Positions 1 to 14,117 of a DNA stretch of 64,000 nt are shown one piece after another; within the stretch, counting starts at the first letter, position 1; each line of letters opens with the position of its first letter. A program made the translations under genes and the position numbers. A model generated the notes under the pieces. It was not told the DNA's origin, ran no database searches, and worked only from the letters and a program-made list of their open reading frames with translations. The stretch comes from Lineus longissimus (Eukaryota > Nemertea > Pilidiophora > Heteronemertea > Lineidae), in contig NC_088313.1 in assembly GCF_910592395.1 (NCBI RefSeq), positions 15,514,437-15,578,436 of the forward strand, in the 5' to 3' direction.

Positions 1-3000
1 ACTGAAGTTTACACAAACTCTTTGACCAGAATTAACCAACCATGGTTCGTTACAGGGATGTCTTATAAAATAGTGAAATATGAAGCTTGGCAATGTGCGG
101 TATAAAAGAAGCTAAAGATTGACTGACAACTTCAAGTATCGTCAAAACAGATTACTTTAGTGCCAACCAAATCACGTTAAGTGTTTGCAAACACTAGGGA
201 ACTCTTTTTTTTCATATTTTCAGTCCTTAAGTATCAGGACAAAAAGCCTTTTATTCCCTCGTATTGATTGTTTTGAGAAAGTTACCACGTTAATAAGATA
301 GATTTTCTTAAGAAGTTAATATCAGGGCCATGGTGAGAAACAATGGATTTAGCATTGTGGAAAAGAAAAAGGGTCAATTATATTTTTTATCGAGGAGATT
401 CGACAAATCCTTGTGACCCACTTGACAGGGACTGACTCGTAAATCCATTTAAAGCCTATCCGGTTATTGGTTTGACATGAGCACACCAAAACTGGGAGAA
501 CACTGGGTTAAGTGACTGCCTGGTCTCAGATGTCTTCAAAAGATTTAAAATGGTAGTGGTACAAAATATCGAAGCAGAAAAAAGCAGTCAAATCTCATTT
601 CAATGTTGTTTGAGGTGTTTTAAAACAGAAATTAAAACCTCACCATATGCCACCAAACACCGCTCAGGTGTTGCTGTCATTTCGCTCGTATTTGGCCAAG
701 ATTTAGCTTCACCCTCGCGGTTTTCTGTGAGATCACGAATACCTCCAGCTCGATATCAATTTCTTAAATTACTTCAAGGCCTGAATGGCGAAAGAAGCAA
801 CTTCTGCAAAAGAAGACTGTCAAGCATGAAAGTGCCCAACCTATCGTTCTCTTGATCTCTCAGAATCTGAGATGATTGTCTCTCAGTGAGTCAGAGTCCT
901 CGTGGTTGGGGATGGCATATTTACTGTTAGCGCTATCATAAAAGAACCTGATATGAGATACAGCGATTGCGTTGACAGACTCCCTGGGGAATATTTTACC
1001 ATCGTTGCTGGTGATATAAGGGCTGTTTCAAATCTTAAGGATTGTTGGTTTAGCACTTACTCAAGTTTAGGATTTGCAAGAAACATTAAGTGATTCGAGA
1101 TTTAACTTAAATTCCAATTTATATTTGTTCACGGTGTTTTATATTTGACTAATTGATTTGGTTACAGAGTATGTATTCAAGAATCCCGAATTCTGAATTA
1201 GTCAGTCGTATTTGCATTTTGTCGAAACAGCCCGCAGCAACGGGTACAACATATTGTTTGTTAGCACTTTTTACATCTTTTCAATTACTTTTAAATTTGC
1301 GGAATGCCTCAGAAGAAAAAACCCAAAATAATTCTATGGTATTTTCTAAAAATAACGTTTGTACATGATATCGTATGATTAAAATTTAACTACTCTACTC
1401 TGATGCAACCACATGCACGTACGGAGACAAATGCTGTGGGTTATATTTCAATTGAGCTATAATCATTCTTTTGTCATTAATTATTAAAGTACCAGGGGCT
1501 TTTCATAATGGTGTATTAGTCAGCGATTTCAATAATCTGTCAATGTAAAGTGATTTTAAAAACACTAAGTCTGAATCAACATTTTCACTTGTTGGTTTTT
1601 ATTGACTTGAAGAAGTTCAAGCATTTCCAGAAATATGTCAAAATCTCTTGAGCCTAGGCTCCTTTACCTTCATAAACATTTCTCCATGTAACAACATTTC
1701 AGGCTAAAGGTCGTGTAATATAACTTTGCCTGAACGAGAGCACGCCAATGAATCATTTTAAATTACGTCAATCTGCAAAAGGCGGACATCGTTCATCTCA
1801 ACTTGGACCATTCCCCCAACTAGAGAGCGACACCAGTGTACCTTTTATAACTATCTCACTCTAGTGAACTTCCTGAACTCCTGGCAAGATCTACTAACAG
1901 CTAGGTGACGCAAAAAATGTTACAGGCGAAAACATGATGCCATTATCGTTGTCCCCACCCCCGCCTCCACGCCAACAGTGTTCGACTCATACGACCAGTG
2001 TTCTCCTAAGCTGTGTGGTCTCAAATTAATTTGACATATTCCTAGATATCATAATATTGAAAGTACCAGTAACCCAAGGATCTACTAAGATCAGCTTTAC
2101 CATCAACAGTCAATGTGTGCCAGATTGAAACATATTTCTGATCAAGAGTATAGCCCTATGCCAATCAATCTTCATTTTCCCATTACTTTAGTTAGCCATG
2201 CGTCCACTTTATAGCCATGCTAACAGAATCTGTCTCTGGCTAGCGCAATAATCTCGACAAAGGACATGAAATGCGTTCGCGGACTTTGAAGCTTGACGGA
2301 GGCTATTCACGCTCCCCGTCAACTCGGCGGCTCAGCCGACAGATCAGATGATCATACGATCAGTAATAAGATATCGCAGTGATGGGGAGTCAACTTATTG
2401 AAAACACTGTCTACATGTTACAACTACATACTATTTTCATCAACCAAACCTTTCAAAATTGTCAACCATCTGACTGCCGGCCGCCAGCTCTTTCACAAAC
2501 ATCGTTCCCTATTATTTAGTGGACCTACACCTTACACTTTTTCAGCAAGTTGTGCAGAATCCAGAAGGATTTTTACAGTATCATGTCTGTCATATCTTCA
2601 CACAACTGTTGGCAAAGTAGCTCCATGCATTATAACGAAGTCGTGCATCTCCAATCGTCGGGTCCAGTACGTTCCTCTACCAACACCTTCCTCTGTGCGT
2701 GCATGCACTGATGCAGGTAGTACATGTGCGTGCGTGCATGCATGCAGCAATGCGTTCTACCCAGGGCTACCGAATATTATATGAACTGTGTTAAAATGAC
2801 TGAAGTGTTTGGGTTACCCTGTAAGTGTTCGTCAGCAACTCATCCAAGTAATTAAGTCGTCGGTCAGAAAAACGGACAATATCCGGGGTTTGACTGAACT
2901 CGGATACAATTCGTGTATCACTTGAGGTTTTCGAATCAAATTCTTCTTTGTTCCAGAGAGATATTTTCTGAAAGTGACAACTCCGAACTCTCACACTGCA

Positions 3001-6000
3001 TTGTGACAAAAGGTTAATATGCTATCTGAGACGAATCCATGACCGAAATACATTTCTTTTAAAAATTGACATCTCAAGGTTGGGAGTTGAGGGATGGCGT
3101 CACGTTTCAAAAGACACGCAACCGCGACTGAAGTTCATAATCTCATGTTACTGGGAATCTGAAGAATATGCGGAATTCCAAAACTGTACTGTATTGCGTG
3201 TATTGAGCTTAACAATGCACAGTCTTATAAACTAATTTCAGGTGAAATGCACTATTGATGAATTTAGCATATACATGTAGTTCAAGGACAATCTCTAAGG
3301 GAAAATTTCAATTAATATTTGTCTTCTAAGTTTCAAGCCATTTCTGAGTCTCACCGCCATGATCGGGCCGTCTTGAACGAAAAGAAAAATCAACCACACT
3401 CTTTTCAGCAAGTCTCAAGGGTGCAGTTGTGATGTGAAAAGAACCCCAAGTTAATATTCCTACTGTATTTCATTATACGATGATGTATCGTGTACATCAC
3501 GCTGATGATGGCCGACCCCGAGATTCATTCATAAAAATTGTGAGATTCTGTGATCTATTCGCCACTTGGCTCCAAGCGTTATATACGTATCAACTTCTAC
3601 TCGCCGGCTGACTGATGCGCGAACCACCGCACCCAACACACTGATTGCCTCTTGGACAACGCGAACGTAATCAGGTATAAGGAACGTGAAAATGCCTCAT
3701 CAAAATGCAAATAGATAGATACATCTTGTGTAACGTGCAATCGGCGTGGGTGACAGTCACCGAGATGTTTATTGGGATCGGCTTCACCGAAGAGAATGCA
3801 CCGATACTGCTTGTTTTCGTCATTCCGTCAAGAGTTCACGACATCATGCAGGCACTGGGGTGTAATGCATTTTGAGACGTGTAGTGTAACAGTAGATTTT
3901 AATCGCAATTGAATTGTATGTACGCAGCATGCAGCCGATGCATACATCCCCTATGTATGAATGAACCAAAGACCACAAACATGACTAAGACTTGTTACAA
4001 AGCGTACTGTTGCTGTATTTCCATTAAACAAATGTCATTTGTAACCATACTGAAAAATTTGCATCGTCAAGGGCTCTGATACTCTTTCATTAGAATCATT
4101 TGAACTGATACCCGACTGATGCCAAGTTAGTTTCATCCGAGATTGGTATAACACACTGATCTTGATATCAAATCTATCATTACTACCTGCATAGTTCGGA
4201 TGAAATGAATTCATGCTGTCGCATTGAATGAAGAGGAGAAAAAACGATCGAGAATTGAACATCTCGGTTTCCTTTGAAAGTTGTGTCAGCCTCAGGGTAT
4301 GTTGATGTGAAGGAGTTGTGGACCAGATGACTTTATTTCAAAGATCATTTAGCTGAAGACTGATTGTTCACTGCGTTAGAAAGGCGAACGTTTGCATTTT
4401 GAGCTCTCGCAGATTCTCTTGCAGATTCTTTGGCGCGGTCATGACAGCAGCCCAATCGACTCCGCGTAAGTTACAATGAACACCAAGAGCAAATAGGATT
4501 AGCCTTTGAAAGCATGAAGAAATGCACCTCAGACACACGCCGCGTCCTGCACTAAAGGACATTCTTTCTGATTAATAAAATGCTACGCACGGTAAGGTAT
4601 AGAGGTATTTGTGGTAACCCTATTGACAGGATATTATCAACCTTCTTTCTGCGGCCATAGTCTAGACCAGATAATAGTTGCATTAATGGTTCGTTCTTGC
4701 ATTACTTTGCGTATTTGAAGTTTTTGCGGCCAGAAACTTCCAAAAGCAAAATGTAAAGATAGCTGTTTTATGCTCCAGCAGGAACATATAGAGAGAGAGA
4801 GGTCTTCAGTCATGTCAGTTGTCATCTGAACTGGTAGGGAACACAAATCTGACTTCTGCAGACCTGCCAGTCATTCAGAAACAGCTGTGATGTACACTGC
4901 ATGTACACCACACTGCATGATAAGATTTATATTTCTTGAATATATTCGGCCCATTCTACACAACTCGAATTAGCGTGAGTTCGAAAACAGCGATTTCCAA
5001 TTGAAGGCTTCCCAACAGTTATCCTTTGATAATCACCCAGACCCATATTGTTGGGGTCCACACCTCCAAAGCGCTCAGATCTCACCCAGGCTTGTCCGAC
5101 TGTGAGAGAGAAGAGGATAATAAAGACAACAAAAGGTTTTACTCCAAGTAATGACTGGGTTAGCTTCGAGGTTAAGCCCCCATCATCTGCAGTGGTATTC
5201 TCCGGTTAGATGCCCCGCGGGTTGGCTGTTTGAGAGGCCAATACTGGTATACAGCCCCGGACAATGGGAAATCAGCGTGACAGGTCACGTTGAGAAAGAA
5301 CGGTACATGACTCTACCCCATGGGATGCCACGGATGTGTGTGCACTGTGTATAGGTTGCAGTATAAGGGAAGTATGCTGCTGTTACACGAATACAGTTTG
5401 GCCTTGAGGAGGGTTAAATGCATTTGATACACTAAAAAGGAAATGCGTTGATGCATAGGGGCTGTATCCCTTTTCATTTTGTTACTTCGCTTTAAACACC
5501 TACATGTAAAATATCATTATGCGCCTGAGGGGGACTTCGAAAGAATTGCCCATTCCTGAAACGATGTCTTCGGGATAATCCTGCTGCTCCAACCGCTGAC
5601 TGTCAGGCAAAATCCTTTTCTATCACCACAAACCATTGCAATTCCCAACCTTGCATTCGTGATGATGATTTACCTTCCCGTGACAACCTCAGCAATTCCC
5701 CACAGTCAACGACCGTGATTCAGCGCGGCATCGCTAAATTGACTAAATCAGCGTGCAAGATGACGCGAACGGTATGCTTCCGTCCTATTTGACATTTGAA
5801 CGTCTTCATTAATTCCAATACATATTTGTCTCACCACGATTCCCATTTCATAAAGGTTCGCGAAATGTAAGAATATTCATCGTCATGTTTCGTAAACAGT
5901 TTGCGACTACTTGCTATATCGCCACCGCGGTGACTGCCATAGAATTTATCACGGTGGACCGTCAATCAATGTCCGGCAATAAATCAGTTGATCCTTGCTA

Positions 6001-6500
6001 CCTGATCAGAATGACTGCAATTAGACATGTACACGGAGAGGGAGGCTTAGGAGACGACGTGAGAGTGCACGGGGAATTGCATGCGAAGTACATGATGTGG
6101 ACACCATCATGAAGTATTCTGCGAGTCTCTTGGACCAGTGTGCTTGGAAAATCTGTCCGTACCATAAAGCGCCCGAGGACAAAGGAATATTTTATGCGCT
6201 TTCAAAGTATGAGGTATTGAAGGGCATGGATCTCTATAGAACCATACCTAAATTCTTCAAAATACAAAAGGTTAGGACATTCCTTCAAGGGGGCTGTTTA
6301 AGCTGTTAACCTGTGATAGGGAAGGTGATATCTAGAAAAATTAAAATCAGAACGGCAACATGATTTTATTTCAATTTTGCTTTCCTGACGTTTTTACATT
6401 CACCATATCGTTTGACGGTGTGGTGTTCGAAGACCTCACTGAAGGTAGACGAGCAATTAGTCGCTAATAAGTAGACATACAAATGGATGCTAACCATTCA
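1..6500. other. Non-coding stretch, inferred slit first-intron DNA
   Basis: I see no exon, RNA gene or clear mobile element here. The longest open frames are about 130 codons or less, have no recognisable domain and are consistent with chance. A purine-pyrimidine patch built from repeated TGCATGC/GTGCG words lies at about 2696-2756, and a short AG repeat lies near 4790-4801. TACATGTA palindromes occur at 3272 and 5501. The slit-like first exon at 16293-16480 on the minus strand ends in a good donor, so this stretch would lie in its first intron if the next exon is to the left. That placement is inference. I looked for 72-bp LRR exons on the minus strand by eye and found none I could defend. 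Confidence 0.4.
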
Positions 6501-6583
6501 ACCAGGATGGCCGAGTGGTTAAGGCGTTGGACTTAAGATCCAATGGACGAATGTCCGCGTGGGTTCGAACCCCACTTCTGGTA
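6501..6583 (+). tRNA. tRNA-Leu (anticodon UAA), copy 1
   Basis: The 83-nt gene folds as a complete class II tRNA. The acceptor stem pairs ACCAGGA with TTCTGGT (one G-U) and the discriminator base is A. The anticodon stem TTGGA/TCCAA encloses loop CTTAAGA, giving anticodon TAA. The long variable arm pairs GGAC with GTCC, and the T arm is GTGGG-TTCGAAC-CCCAC. A long variable arm, A73 and UAA together identify leucine. No intron and no encoded CCA are present, as expected for a eukaryotic nuclear gene. A Pol III oligo-T stop (TTTT, 6592-6595) follows 8 nt after the gene. Two identical copies lie at 9438 and 14118. Short open frames over these genes are shadows of the tRNA sequence. Confidence 0.97.
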
Positions 6584-9437
6584 ATCAATTATTTTACTGT
6601 CAATTAAACCACTCGGTCATCGACATCGAAAAGAAAGTGGTAGAGACCATACACCACACAGTGTTGCTGATACTAATATCCAACTTATTTTACCAGACTT
6701 TACAGACAATCTATTGATTGTTTTGCTATTACGTTTTACTTTGCGACCTCACTAAAGCTGGCAGCAAACAGAGGCAAAAGTCGGCGAGATCATGGCGCAG
6801 AAGTCTTCTTGAAAAGCCTGCACTGATAGAAAACCGAACGTTTGTTTTGTTGGCATCTGTAGCATGTTGTCGTCAAAATTTTAGTTGACAACATGACACA
6901 AAGTAAAAACATTCGTTTTTCGACAAAAAACATGATTTCGCAGATATGTGTGTGCTCCCAGCTTAAACAGAAGTAAGATTCTACAGTGCAGTTAACCAGG
7001 TACGGGTTATATTTCATATCCGGCTGCCGTATTGTGAAACCTGTCTTGATAAATCATAGTTTGGTCAAGGCATGGTAAATCTTCATTGTGGGACGTACTC
7101 ACAAGCGAATCCGTCAAAATCGATCAAGAATTGCCTAGCCGACATTCTAAGCAAGAGCACGTCTTACAGTCTTGTATCGCAGGTATCAGCAGTTTTTGCG
7201 TTGAGAAATTAGTTCAGCTTTCTCGCGATATTCATCTCTTAGTTTTACTGACCTACCATGCTGTTAGCAATATTCCCAGTCCGTAAATGATGAATGCTTC
7301 AATTCTGTGCTGAAGGACATCCTATAGTACTGAAGTTGCAATGTCCAAGCCAAAGTTAGATATAAAGAGAACCGACGAAGCTTTCGTATATGACGGTACC
7401 TTTAACACCTTCTTGACGCTGAGACTTCGTGCATTTCCTACTGCTGATGGTCTTTAAATCTCTATGTGTAGTAGAAATTTCTGCGCCCATGAGACCAACC
7501 CCAGCGCCAGATCCCATTCCAAATTCCAACAGGAACAATCTGAAACCGCATTGCATCTCTATTTAGCCGGTTGATTCAATTGATGCCTGTTTAATTTACT
7601 GTTTGCCTTTGTTCGATTCTGTTCTCGATGATAGATTTACAAAAAGTTATACCACGATATATAACGCTCTGTTTTCGTGAGAGTGTGAACTTATGTTTAC
7701 CAAATGGATCTCGAAATCCTCCTAGCTTATCACAAAGTCAATTGACTCAATATGATCATATTTGGACATGACTCTTACGTTCACATGTGCATTACTTGCA
7801 CAAGATTATCTCTAATCCCGTCACTTTGTAAATGCGTTATGACAGTGTAAGATTACATTATAGTAATGTTTTACCAGTTGAAAGATATCAGTACAACATT
7901 GCATGAGAGAGCTAATAATATCGGATAGGGTCAATCCTGAAAGCCGACCACAGCCTTGCTTTTGTAGAATTCAAGGTACAACTTCAGAAAAGAAATGCTT
8001 GTATTGGATTCAGTCAATTGCTAATCAACAATTGAGTGAGCTAATTAGCAATTGACTGAATCCAAAGCATAACATTTCCTTTGCGCTTTAAGGTCACTAG
8101 AAGGCTTGTGGTAGATCACTTATAGAAGAGTAGCCGGCCAATAATAATGCGAAAAATGAGAAAGCCATGGGCTCGCTCAAAATTGAAATTTTAGTCTTGC
8201 TATATGTTACGTTTGCAGTAGCCATTTACACTTTATATGCCTTTCCAAGTGTTGTTTTTCGGTAGATATTCACACATATGTGGTGGCACATTTCGAAAGG
8301 AACGGCCTCAGTTTTGCCTAACCTTACGGAGAAAGAAGTAACTGCACGTTAACGCCAAATTAATCAATTTGGGATATATTGCGGACTACACGTGAAGTGT
8401 GATAATCGACAACAAAAATACCTAGAAGCATGGGGTCTTTTCAATCATTGTTAGTAGCATCGTTGTGATGTCATTCGGTGACCTTTGACTGACCCGGCAA
8501 TGTGCTAAAACTAACATGCGCACGGAGTTTTGAAGTTGGTACGTGCATTTTTGAAGGTTCTTTAGCCCACAAGGAACATGGTATATTTTCCTTCCCGGTA
8601 CCGTCATCATGCGATGGAACATTTCTGATTGCAATGTGTCGACAATGTCTTGTAGCAATCAAGTCACTCAGAATACACACTATCAAAATACAGGTTTCTT
8701 AGCTTTGGAAAACAATCTGGGATTTTTCAGACAACAAATATATGCATCCCGTAGAAGTTTTTCAAGGAAAAATCCAAGCCCCTGCAGGAACATCTTGCGA
8801 TGCCTAAATGATTGTGAAAAGCAACGGGGACAGCAAAAAATAAGTGATTTGATATCACTTAAAGTTTCGAAAATATGAATTTCCACGCAACTGCGCCAAA
8901 GACACTATAATTGTGAATTCCACTTCAAAAATATTATTTCAGCCTTTTTACCCGATGAGTAAAGCTGCCCTCAGCTTGACACTAAATCCAAATTGATCCT
9001 GCGTTAACATAAGGCGATGACTTCAAAGCAATTACTAGATAGCTTGGAACGCATCAAGTGACTATAAAAACATCTTTGAGGAGAGATAGAGACGATGATG
9101 AGATTTTGAAATTCAGCTCGAGGATTGATAATTTTCTTGAGAGAAATTGGTCTAATTAAATCCACTCTTGCGGGATAGATTTCACCGATTCTTAAAAAAG
9201 AGCGTTACCGGGCTGGCAGATATTGCCAATAGTGGTAACCTATCATCAAATAATTAGCAACTGCTGTTAGCAGTTACGTTTACAGCATTATATCAATTTG
9301 ACGAGTGGTTTATAGGCGTCTTCAAAATGAACAAAATTGCGTGTAAAAGTAATTAAACTGAGCTAAAACTGGTGTCATCATTTCATAGCAGGTCATCTGG
9401 TTGGATTTCTCACCGACTCAACGACAGCTGTCATCGA
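6584..9437. other. Non-coding spacer between tRNA-Leu copies 1 and 2
   Basis: No coding or RNA gene is supported. The spacer contains the 22-bp perfect inverted repeat at 8004-8065, described separately. The overlapping short frames on both strands at 8422-8886 show no conserved motif and look like chance. Confidence 0.4.
8004..8065. repeat. 22-bp perfect inverted repeat (hairpin)
   Basis: The left arm (8004-8025, beginning TTGGATTCAGTCAATTG) is matched by its exact reverse complement at 8044-8065, with an 18-nt spacer. Imperfect pairing continues outwards: AAAGAAATG.. on the left against AAAGGAAATG.. read back from the right. The whole region from about 7988 to 8084 could fold into one long stem. 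It could be a small MITE or solo fold-back element, or a hairpin RNA precursor. Sequence alone does not decide. Confidence 0.75.
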
Positions 9438-9520
9438 ACCAGGATGGCCGAGTGGTTAAGGCGTTGGACTTAAGATCCAATGGACGAATGTCCGCGTGGG
9501 TTCGAACCCCACTTCTGGTA
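9438..9520 (+). tRNA. tRNA-Leu (anticodon UAA), copy 2
   Basis: This copy is base-for-base identical over 83 nt to the genes at 6501 and 14118, with the same cloverleaf, UAA anticodon, long variable arm and A73. The Pol III stop TTTT is at 9525-9528. Immediately upstream it shares CATCGA with copy 3, and downstream both have TTTTGCTG. That suggests copies 2 and 3 are each other's closest relatives, or that the flanks have been conserved together. Confidence 0.97.
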
Positions 9521-11329
9521 GTTATTTTGCTGAAATTATTGACGAACACCAACATGTGCTCAACATTCAAACTTTTGCCACATTTTGTTTTCTTGAACTC
9601 CTCATCTGAAAGCTGCAAGTAACTGCAGTGATAATAAAGAGTCAGTTCTATACTTTCTTGGTATTTTGTAAATTAGTAAAACAGAAAGGTACATTTGATG
9701 AGCAGTTCTAAGTAATCGATGATCGAAAAGGAATTACTCGTAATCTTTGCTATTGCCACGTGCAACACGGATGATGCTGTTCATCATATTTTCATTTATA
9801 AGTAAGAAGGATCAAAGTTGTTGGTATTCAAAGCATACATCGTTACAGGGTGCCTTGAATTATGTAGATCGCCTTGAAATACAAACAACTACATCTATCC
9901 CCAGGCTGATTTGAAGCTGAGATGAAAATGTTGTGTGGTAAATTCAATTTAACTCGATCAGAAGAACTAAAGTAATGGAAGTTGTTCCTTTGATCATATG
10001 TGTATACACTGTACTCAAAGCGTTGCATTGGCATAGATGCACAGAAATCCTATAAGGAAATGTCTTCCATTTGAGGCTGAGATGATGACGCTCAGGTTGG
10101 TGACAACGATAATGTCTCTACATGTACTCTCGTAATTTTCTATCTTGTCATAGCGTGTTACGTGCAATCGCTGGTATAACGAGGGGGGAGAATTTAAAGT
10201 GGGTTCGTCGAAGTTCAAATGGACAATCGCAAACTAATAATTACCTCTTGGGATATCACAAACCGAGTGGATTTAACATGACCAGATAGATAACATCTTA
10301 AAATTCGACATGTCCTAATTAGTAGCACGAATACGACCCATGGTTTTTCCCCAGTTACACTCTACACCGTGTGTTGTTGTCTAAGGTGTACTGTATACAT
10401 GGGGCTGCGTACTGAAGTTCAGCCGGGACACCTGGGGCGGGGCCATTGTGAGGTCCCCACACTTGGGGTAGGGTTTTGTCACGCTATTAGACCTCAGTGA
10501 TGAGAGATATGAATGATATTCGAGCACAGACAATCGCACTTTCCCTTTATTATCGGATCGGTTTATGTGGAAGGTTTGTCTGGCTGTGTGGTGACTCGGG
10601 GGCGTGGAGGGGTGGTGGGCATAGCGAGCCATATTAGCTATCATTACGGTAGGCCAGCGACATTCCTTTCACAGCTATTGTCGAAGGGCAGAGGTGATAA
10701 TCTAATGATATTTTTTACAACCCAGCAAGGCTCCATTTAAATATTTTGTTCGTTTTCCTTCGTTATGACCTTCTGGCTTACGATTCGATCTAGGTCTTCA
10801 TATTTATTACACCTCAGAAATCTGTAGAAAGCATGTCGAACTCCCGGCACTGGTGATCCGTCGCTTTATTTGTCACGTTTGTGATAGACTTTCCGACAAG
10901 TGTGACCAAAACGCCGAAGACGCAATACCCCCAGGTAGGCCTGGATCTCGTTGGTTGTCGCCTCCACTGTACATCATAACATCATGGGATTCAAAAGTAA
11001 TTAATACACGTGGTCTGTGCATATAGTAGTATGCATACAACTTCCAATTTAAAAAATGGTACGGTACATGTACACCACGATTTCATTATAAAAATCGGTT
11101 GTGAATCAAATTCTCGGTTCATGTTTGAGCAGCATGCCTTATCTTCGCCAATGTGGTCTGGTTTGGAAGATAAATCAATCAAACTCGTAAGTGGTTCATC
11201 GAGCCAATCGAATAAAATTTATCTTGTCGGACGGTCGATAAAAACTTAAACCATGTTCTCTATTCGGAGCAAGAATGTTGAAAAATGAAGTTTCAGTGTT
11301 ACATATCGATGCAGCAACCTGAGTACTTC

Positions 11330-11465
11330 TGACCGGTACCCTAGGTAAGGCAGGTTAGACAAAGAAACCTGCCGATAGAATCCCATGCAAACTGTGTGGT
11401 TCGAACCAGTGACATCTAGATTCCGAGCCATTTGAGCACACAGCAGCTTCCAACCACTTTTTCGT
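11330..11465 (-). repeat. Possible tRNA-derived SINE head
   Basis: Read on the minus strand, an A-box-like word (GTGGTTGGAAG) is followed about 45 nt later by a good Pol III B box (GGTTCGAACC), with tRNA-like spacing and the linking phrase GGCTCGGAATCTAGATGTCA. The cloverleaf does not close, since the anticodon and acceptor stems fail, so it is not a functional tRNA gene. A tRNA-related body then continues into unrelated sequence, which is how SINE heads look. No poly-A tail or target-site duplication was identified, so the boundaries are approximate. Confidence 0.35.
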
Positions 11466-12036
11466 TAGTTGACTGGTCTCTTTCGAGGTACGCAGTAGCG
11501 AGGCAGTAACTACATGTAAAAGCTAATCGAAATTGACTAGCCATTGTTTCCATTGTGTAAATGATATATCAGATTGGGCGTGTAAGATTTCGGCCCCGAG
11601 CAAACACCCAACAACAGATTTAATTGTGAGACGCACTTTAGTAAGGAGACTGTCATTGTTTTCCGAGTGATTTTCAACAAAGGAATTAACAGCTTGGGAG
11701 GTTGAGAGACTCTGTGGAGAACATGGTATTGTCCTCTGAGAACTCTTCCTATTTTTCTGTCGAGTTCGAAATGGCCGGATTCCATTTCCGGCTTGTGATA
11801 TCAGATTGTTATGGCAAGAAGATACGGTGACAAACACACAGAAGGATAAAGACGATCTCTCAGATTGTGGAATGATTTTTTCATGCAGAGGAAGAAATCA
11901 TCGTTGTCTATTTCAAATTAAGATATAGACGGAGTCAATCATCGGTGATTGTAATCAGATGGTTATGAAGAACAGATACGTCGAGAGTTCAGTGGCAAAG
12001 GAAGCAGAAAGATAAAGACATTCTTTAGATTGTCTA

Positions 12037-12060
12037 ATTTCTTTTTCTTTTTCTTCTTCT
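12037..12060. repeat. TTTCT-type pyrimidine-rich simple repeat
   Basis: Repeated TTTCTT/TTCTTC units form a short pure-pyrimidine tract. It has no coding potential. Confidence 0.7.
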
Positions 12061-14117
12061 ACACATGACTCTTGTATTATAAAAAAGACTAAGAAATTCT
12101 GAAAGGTTGCAGTGTATTAGCATATGTGAGGCAACGGTAAGCGTAAGTTCAGAAAAACCGACCAGTGGTGTTGTAATTTGATTTGTAGACGGAGTAGCAC
12201 TCGGAGCCATTGACAACACGAGATGGAAAAAACTAAACAAATAACCAAGCAAGCAAACAAAACGGAAGAAGACAGACAAGAACACAACACTTCTGATTCA
12301 GACAAATGGAAACTGGCGACAAAGATTTATCGCTGTACTAACGATACCACATCGCACCTGTTTAACAGCAAGCACGAACCTTCTAGGAAATGAGAAAGCT
12401 TTTAGAGTGAAGTATCTTTAGCGTTATAATTAGGTATACAACACTCTCTCTTCGATTCGAGTGGAGTATCTTTTCCTTGCCTATTTTTGGTCCGAGCCAA
12501 CCGTACGTTGCAACGAAGCCAAAATCTCTATCAAACGTACCAAACGCACGATATTGCACAGTTCCGTGCAGTAAAAGTAAACCATGCATCTCCTGGGCAA
12601 ACGGCTAACAGCGATACTTCAATATATTCTTAGTACGTTACAATTATGGTCGATGCATGCAACTGTAATTTTGCAAGTGACTATGGGAGGAAAACTTCAG
12701 CATAATAATGCACATCGCCTGTTATTTGATACGGAAATGAAACCATGACATCAAAGATTGACTGCTCAGCACAAAGGTGTAATTACTTTAGATTTGTTGC
12801 AATTTCTTCTACTTTTGTTCTATGTGGATATCCAATTAGGCTATTCTTGACCTGGCGACAGGGCACTCATGGTTTAGAGTGTCATACTGAAAATTTGTTG
12901 CAGTCAGATGCTCTGCATGCAAAGGCGATCGGGAGAATCGGTCAAAAATGATTTTATAACAATTGCATTTGACCAAACTCCCTTGCTGCCTTTTGCCTTA
13001 GGAGGGGAAGCTGATACCACTCGATTCCACTTCTGAATCAAAACTGATTGCCGTGTAACAGTGCACTCCACTGGATTTGAGAGAATGAGACTTACATTTA
13101 GATACGATTAGACAGTGCTTTTGAGCTCACTGTTCAAAGGTTGGTATTTCATTGGAATAAAGTTTATCATCTTTAAACTCAACACTTCGCGTTAAATTTG
13201 AAATTCGAAAAAAGGAACAGGTTCATGTACCAATTTGCAATGTGCTGTTCTGCAGAATGTATATGATGTGCCAAGAAGACGAACTCCTGTACATTGTAAG
13301 GGTGTCAATAGCAACGAAACTAAATTTTTCCTTGAATGCATAAATTTGAAAGTTTCAACCGCGCTATTCATTCTAAAAAAACTGCGATACCAACACAAGG
13401 CAACAAATTAGCATATCATTGTATACATCGATGTTCATTATTTAATGATCATACACTGTGGTATAATCAATAACCTTGTTAATGTCCATAATTTTTCACT
13501 ATTTATCATCAAAATGCACAGCACTGAACCAAACCAGAGAGAACGCTTCGGGCAGAATCGTGATCAGAAAAAAGAAAACTCGGGTTAGCATGGCAAGTTG
13601 TAATTACCTCTGGGCAAGTTACGTAAATATCAGTAATTTCATCGATTTCTCAACTGATCTTGCCTGGTCTAAGATATTGGTGTCAAATTTCAAAGTGTCC
13701 TTTCAAGTCAATTTCACTGTGAAAAGATGGATATATTGGTATACTTGGTAATTAAAGTTGGAATGTAGGCTACAACAGCAGTGTATGCTGCTGGCTACAT
13801 GTATGCACAGGTAATGTCAGTGTTCGATGTGGGATTTTCTGCGATTTTAAACACTCCGACAGCATTCTGTGCTCCTTTTTGATATGTTTTTTTTATACCT
13901 AACGTATTATTATGCCTTATTATTTAGCAATTCTTGTTCAATGCCTGCATAGTTTCAGAGAGCAAAAATGGCGCAATAACTGCGTACGTACAGCGAATGG
14001 CTTTTCCACGAACAATCTGGGTGACGCCAAGTTATCTTTAACTTAGGTGAACTGTGTGCGAGAATTGATAAAACAAACGTCACCATTTTGGTTGATTTTG
14101 TCATCAGCAAACATCGA

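Larger units (their letters stand above)
9521..14117. other. Non-coding spacer between tRNA-Leu copies 2 and 3
   Basis: No exon is supported. The spacer holds a possible tRNA-derived SINE (about 11330-11465, minus strand), a pyrimidine-rich TTTCT run near 12037-12060, and dispersed TACATGTA words. Open frames at 10381-10740 and 11523-11837 have no recognised domain. Confidence 0.4.

Noticed and set aside
9401-9622. Open frames on both strands across the tRNA-Leu gene at 9438-9520.
   Set aside because: They are translations of the structural RNA and its flanks. The tRNA fold explains the sequence fully.
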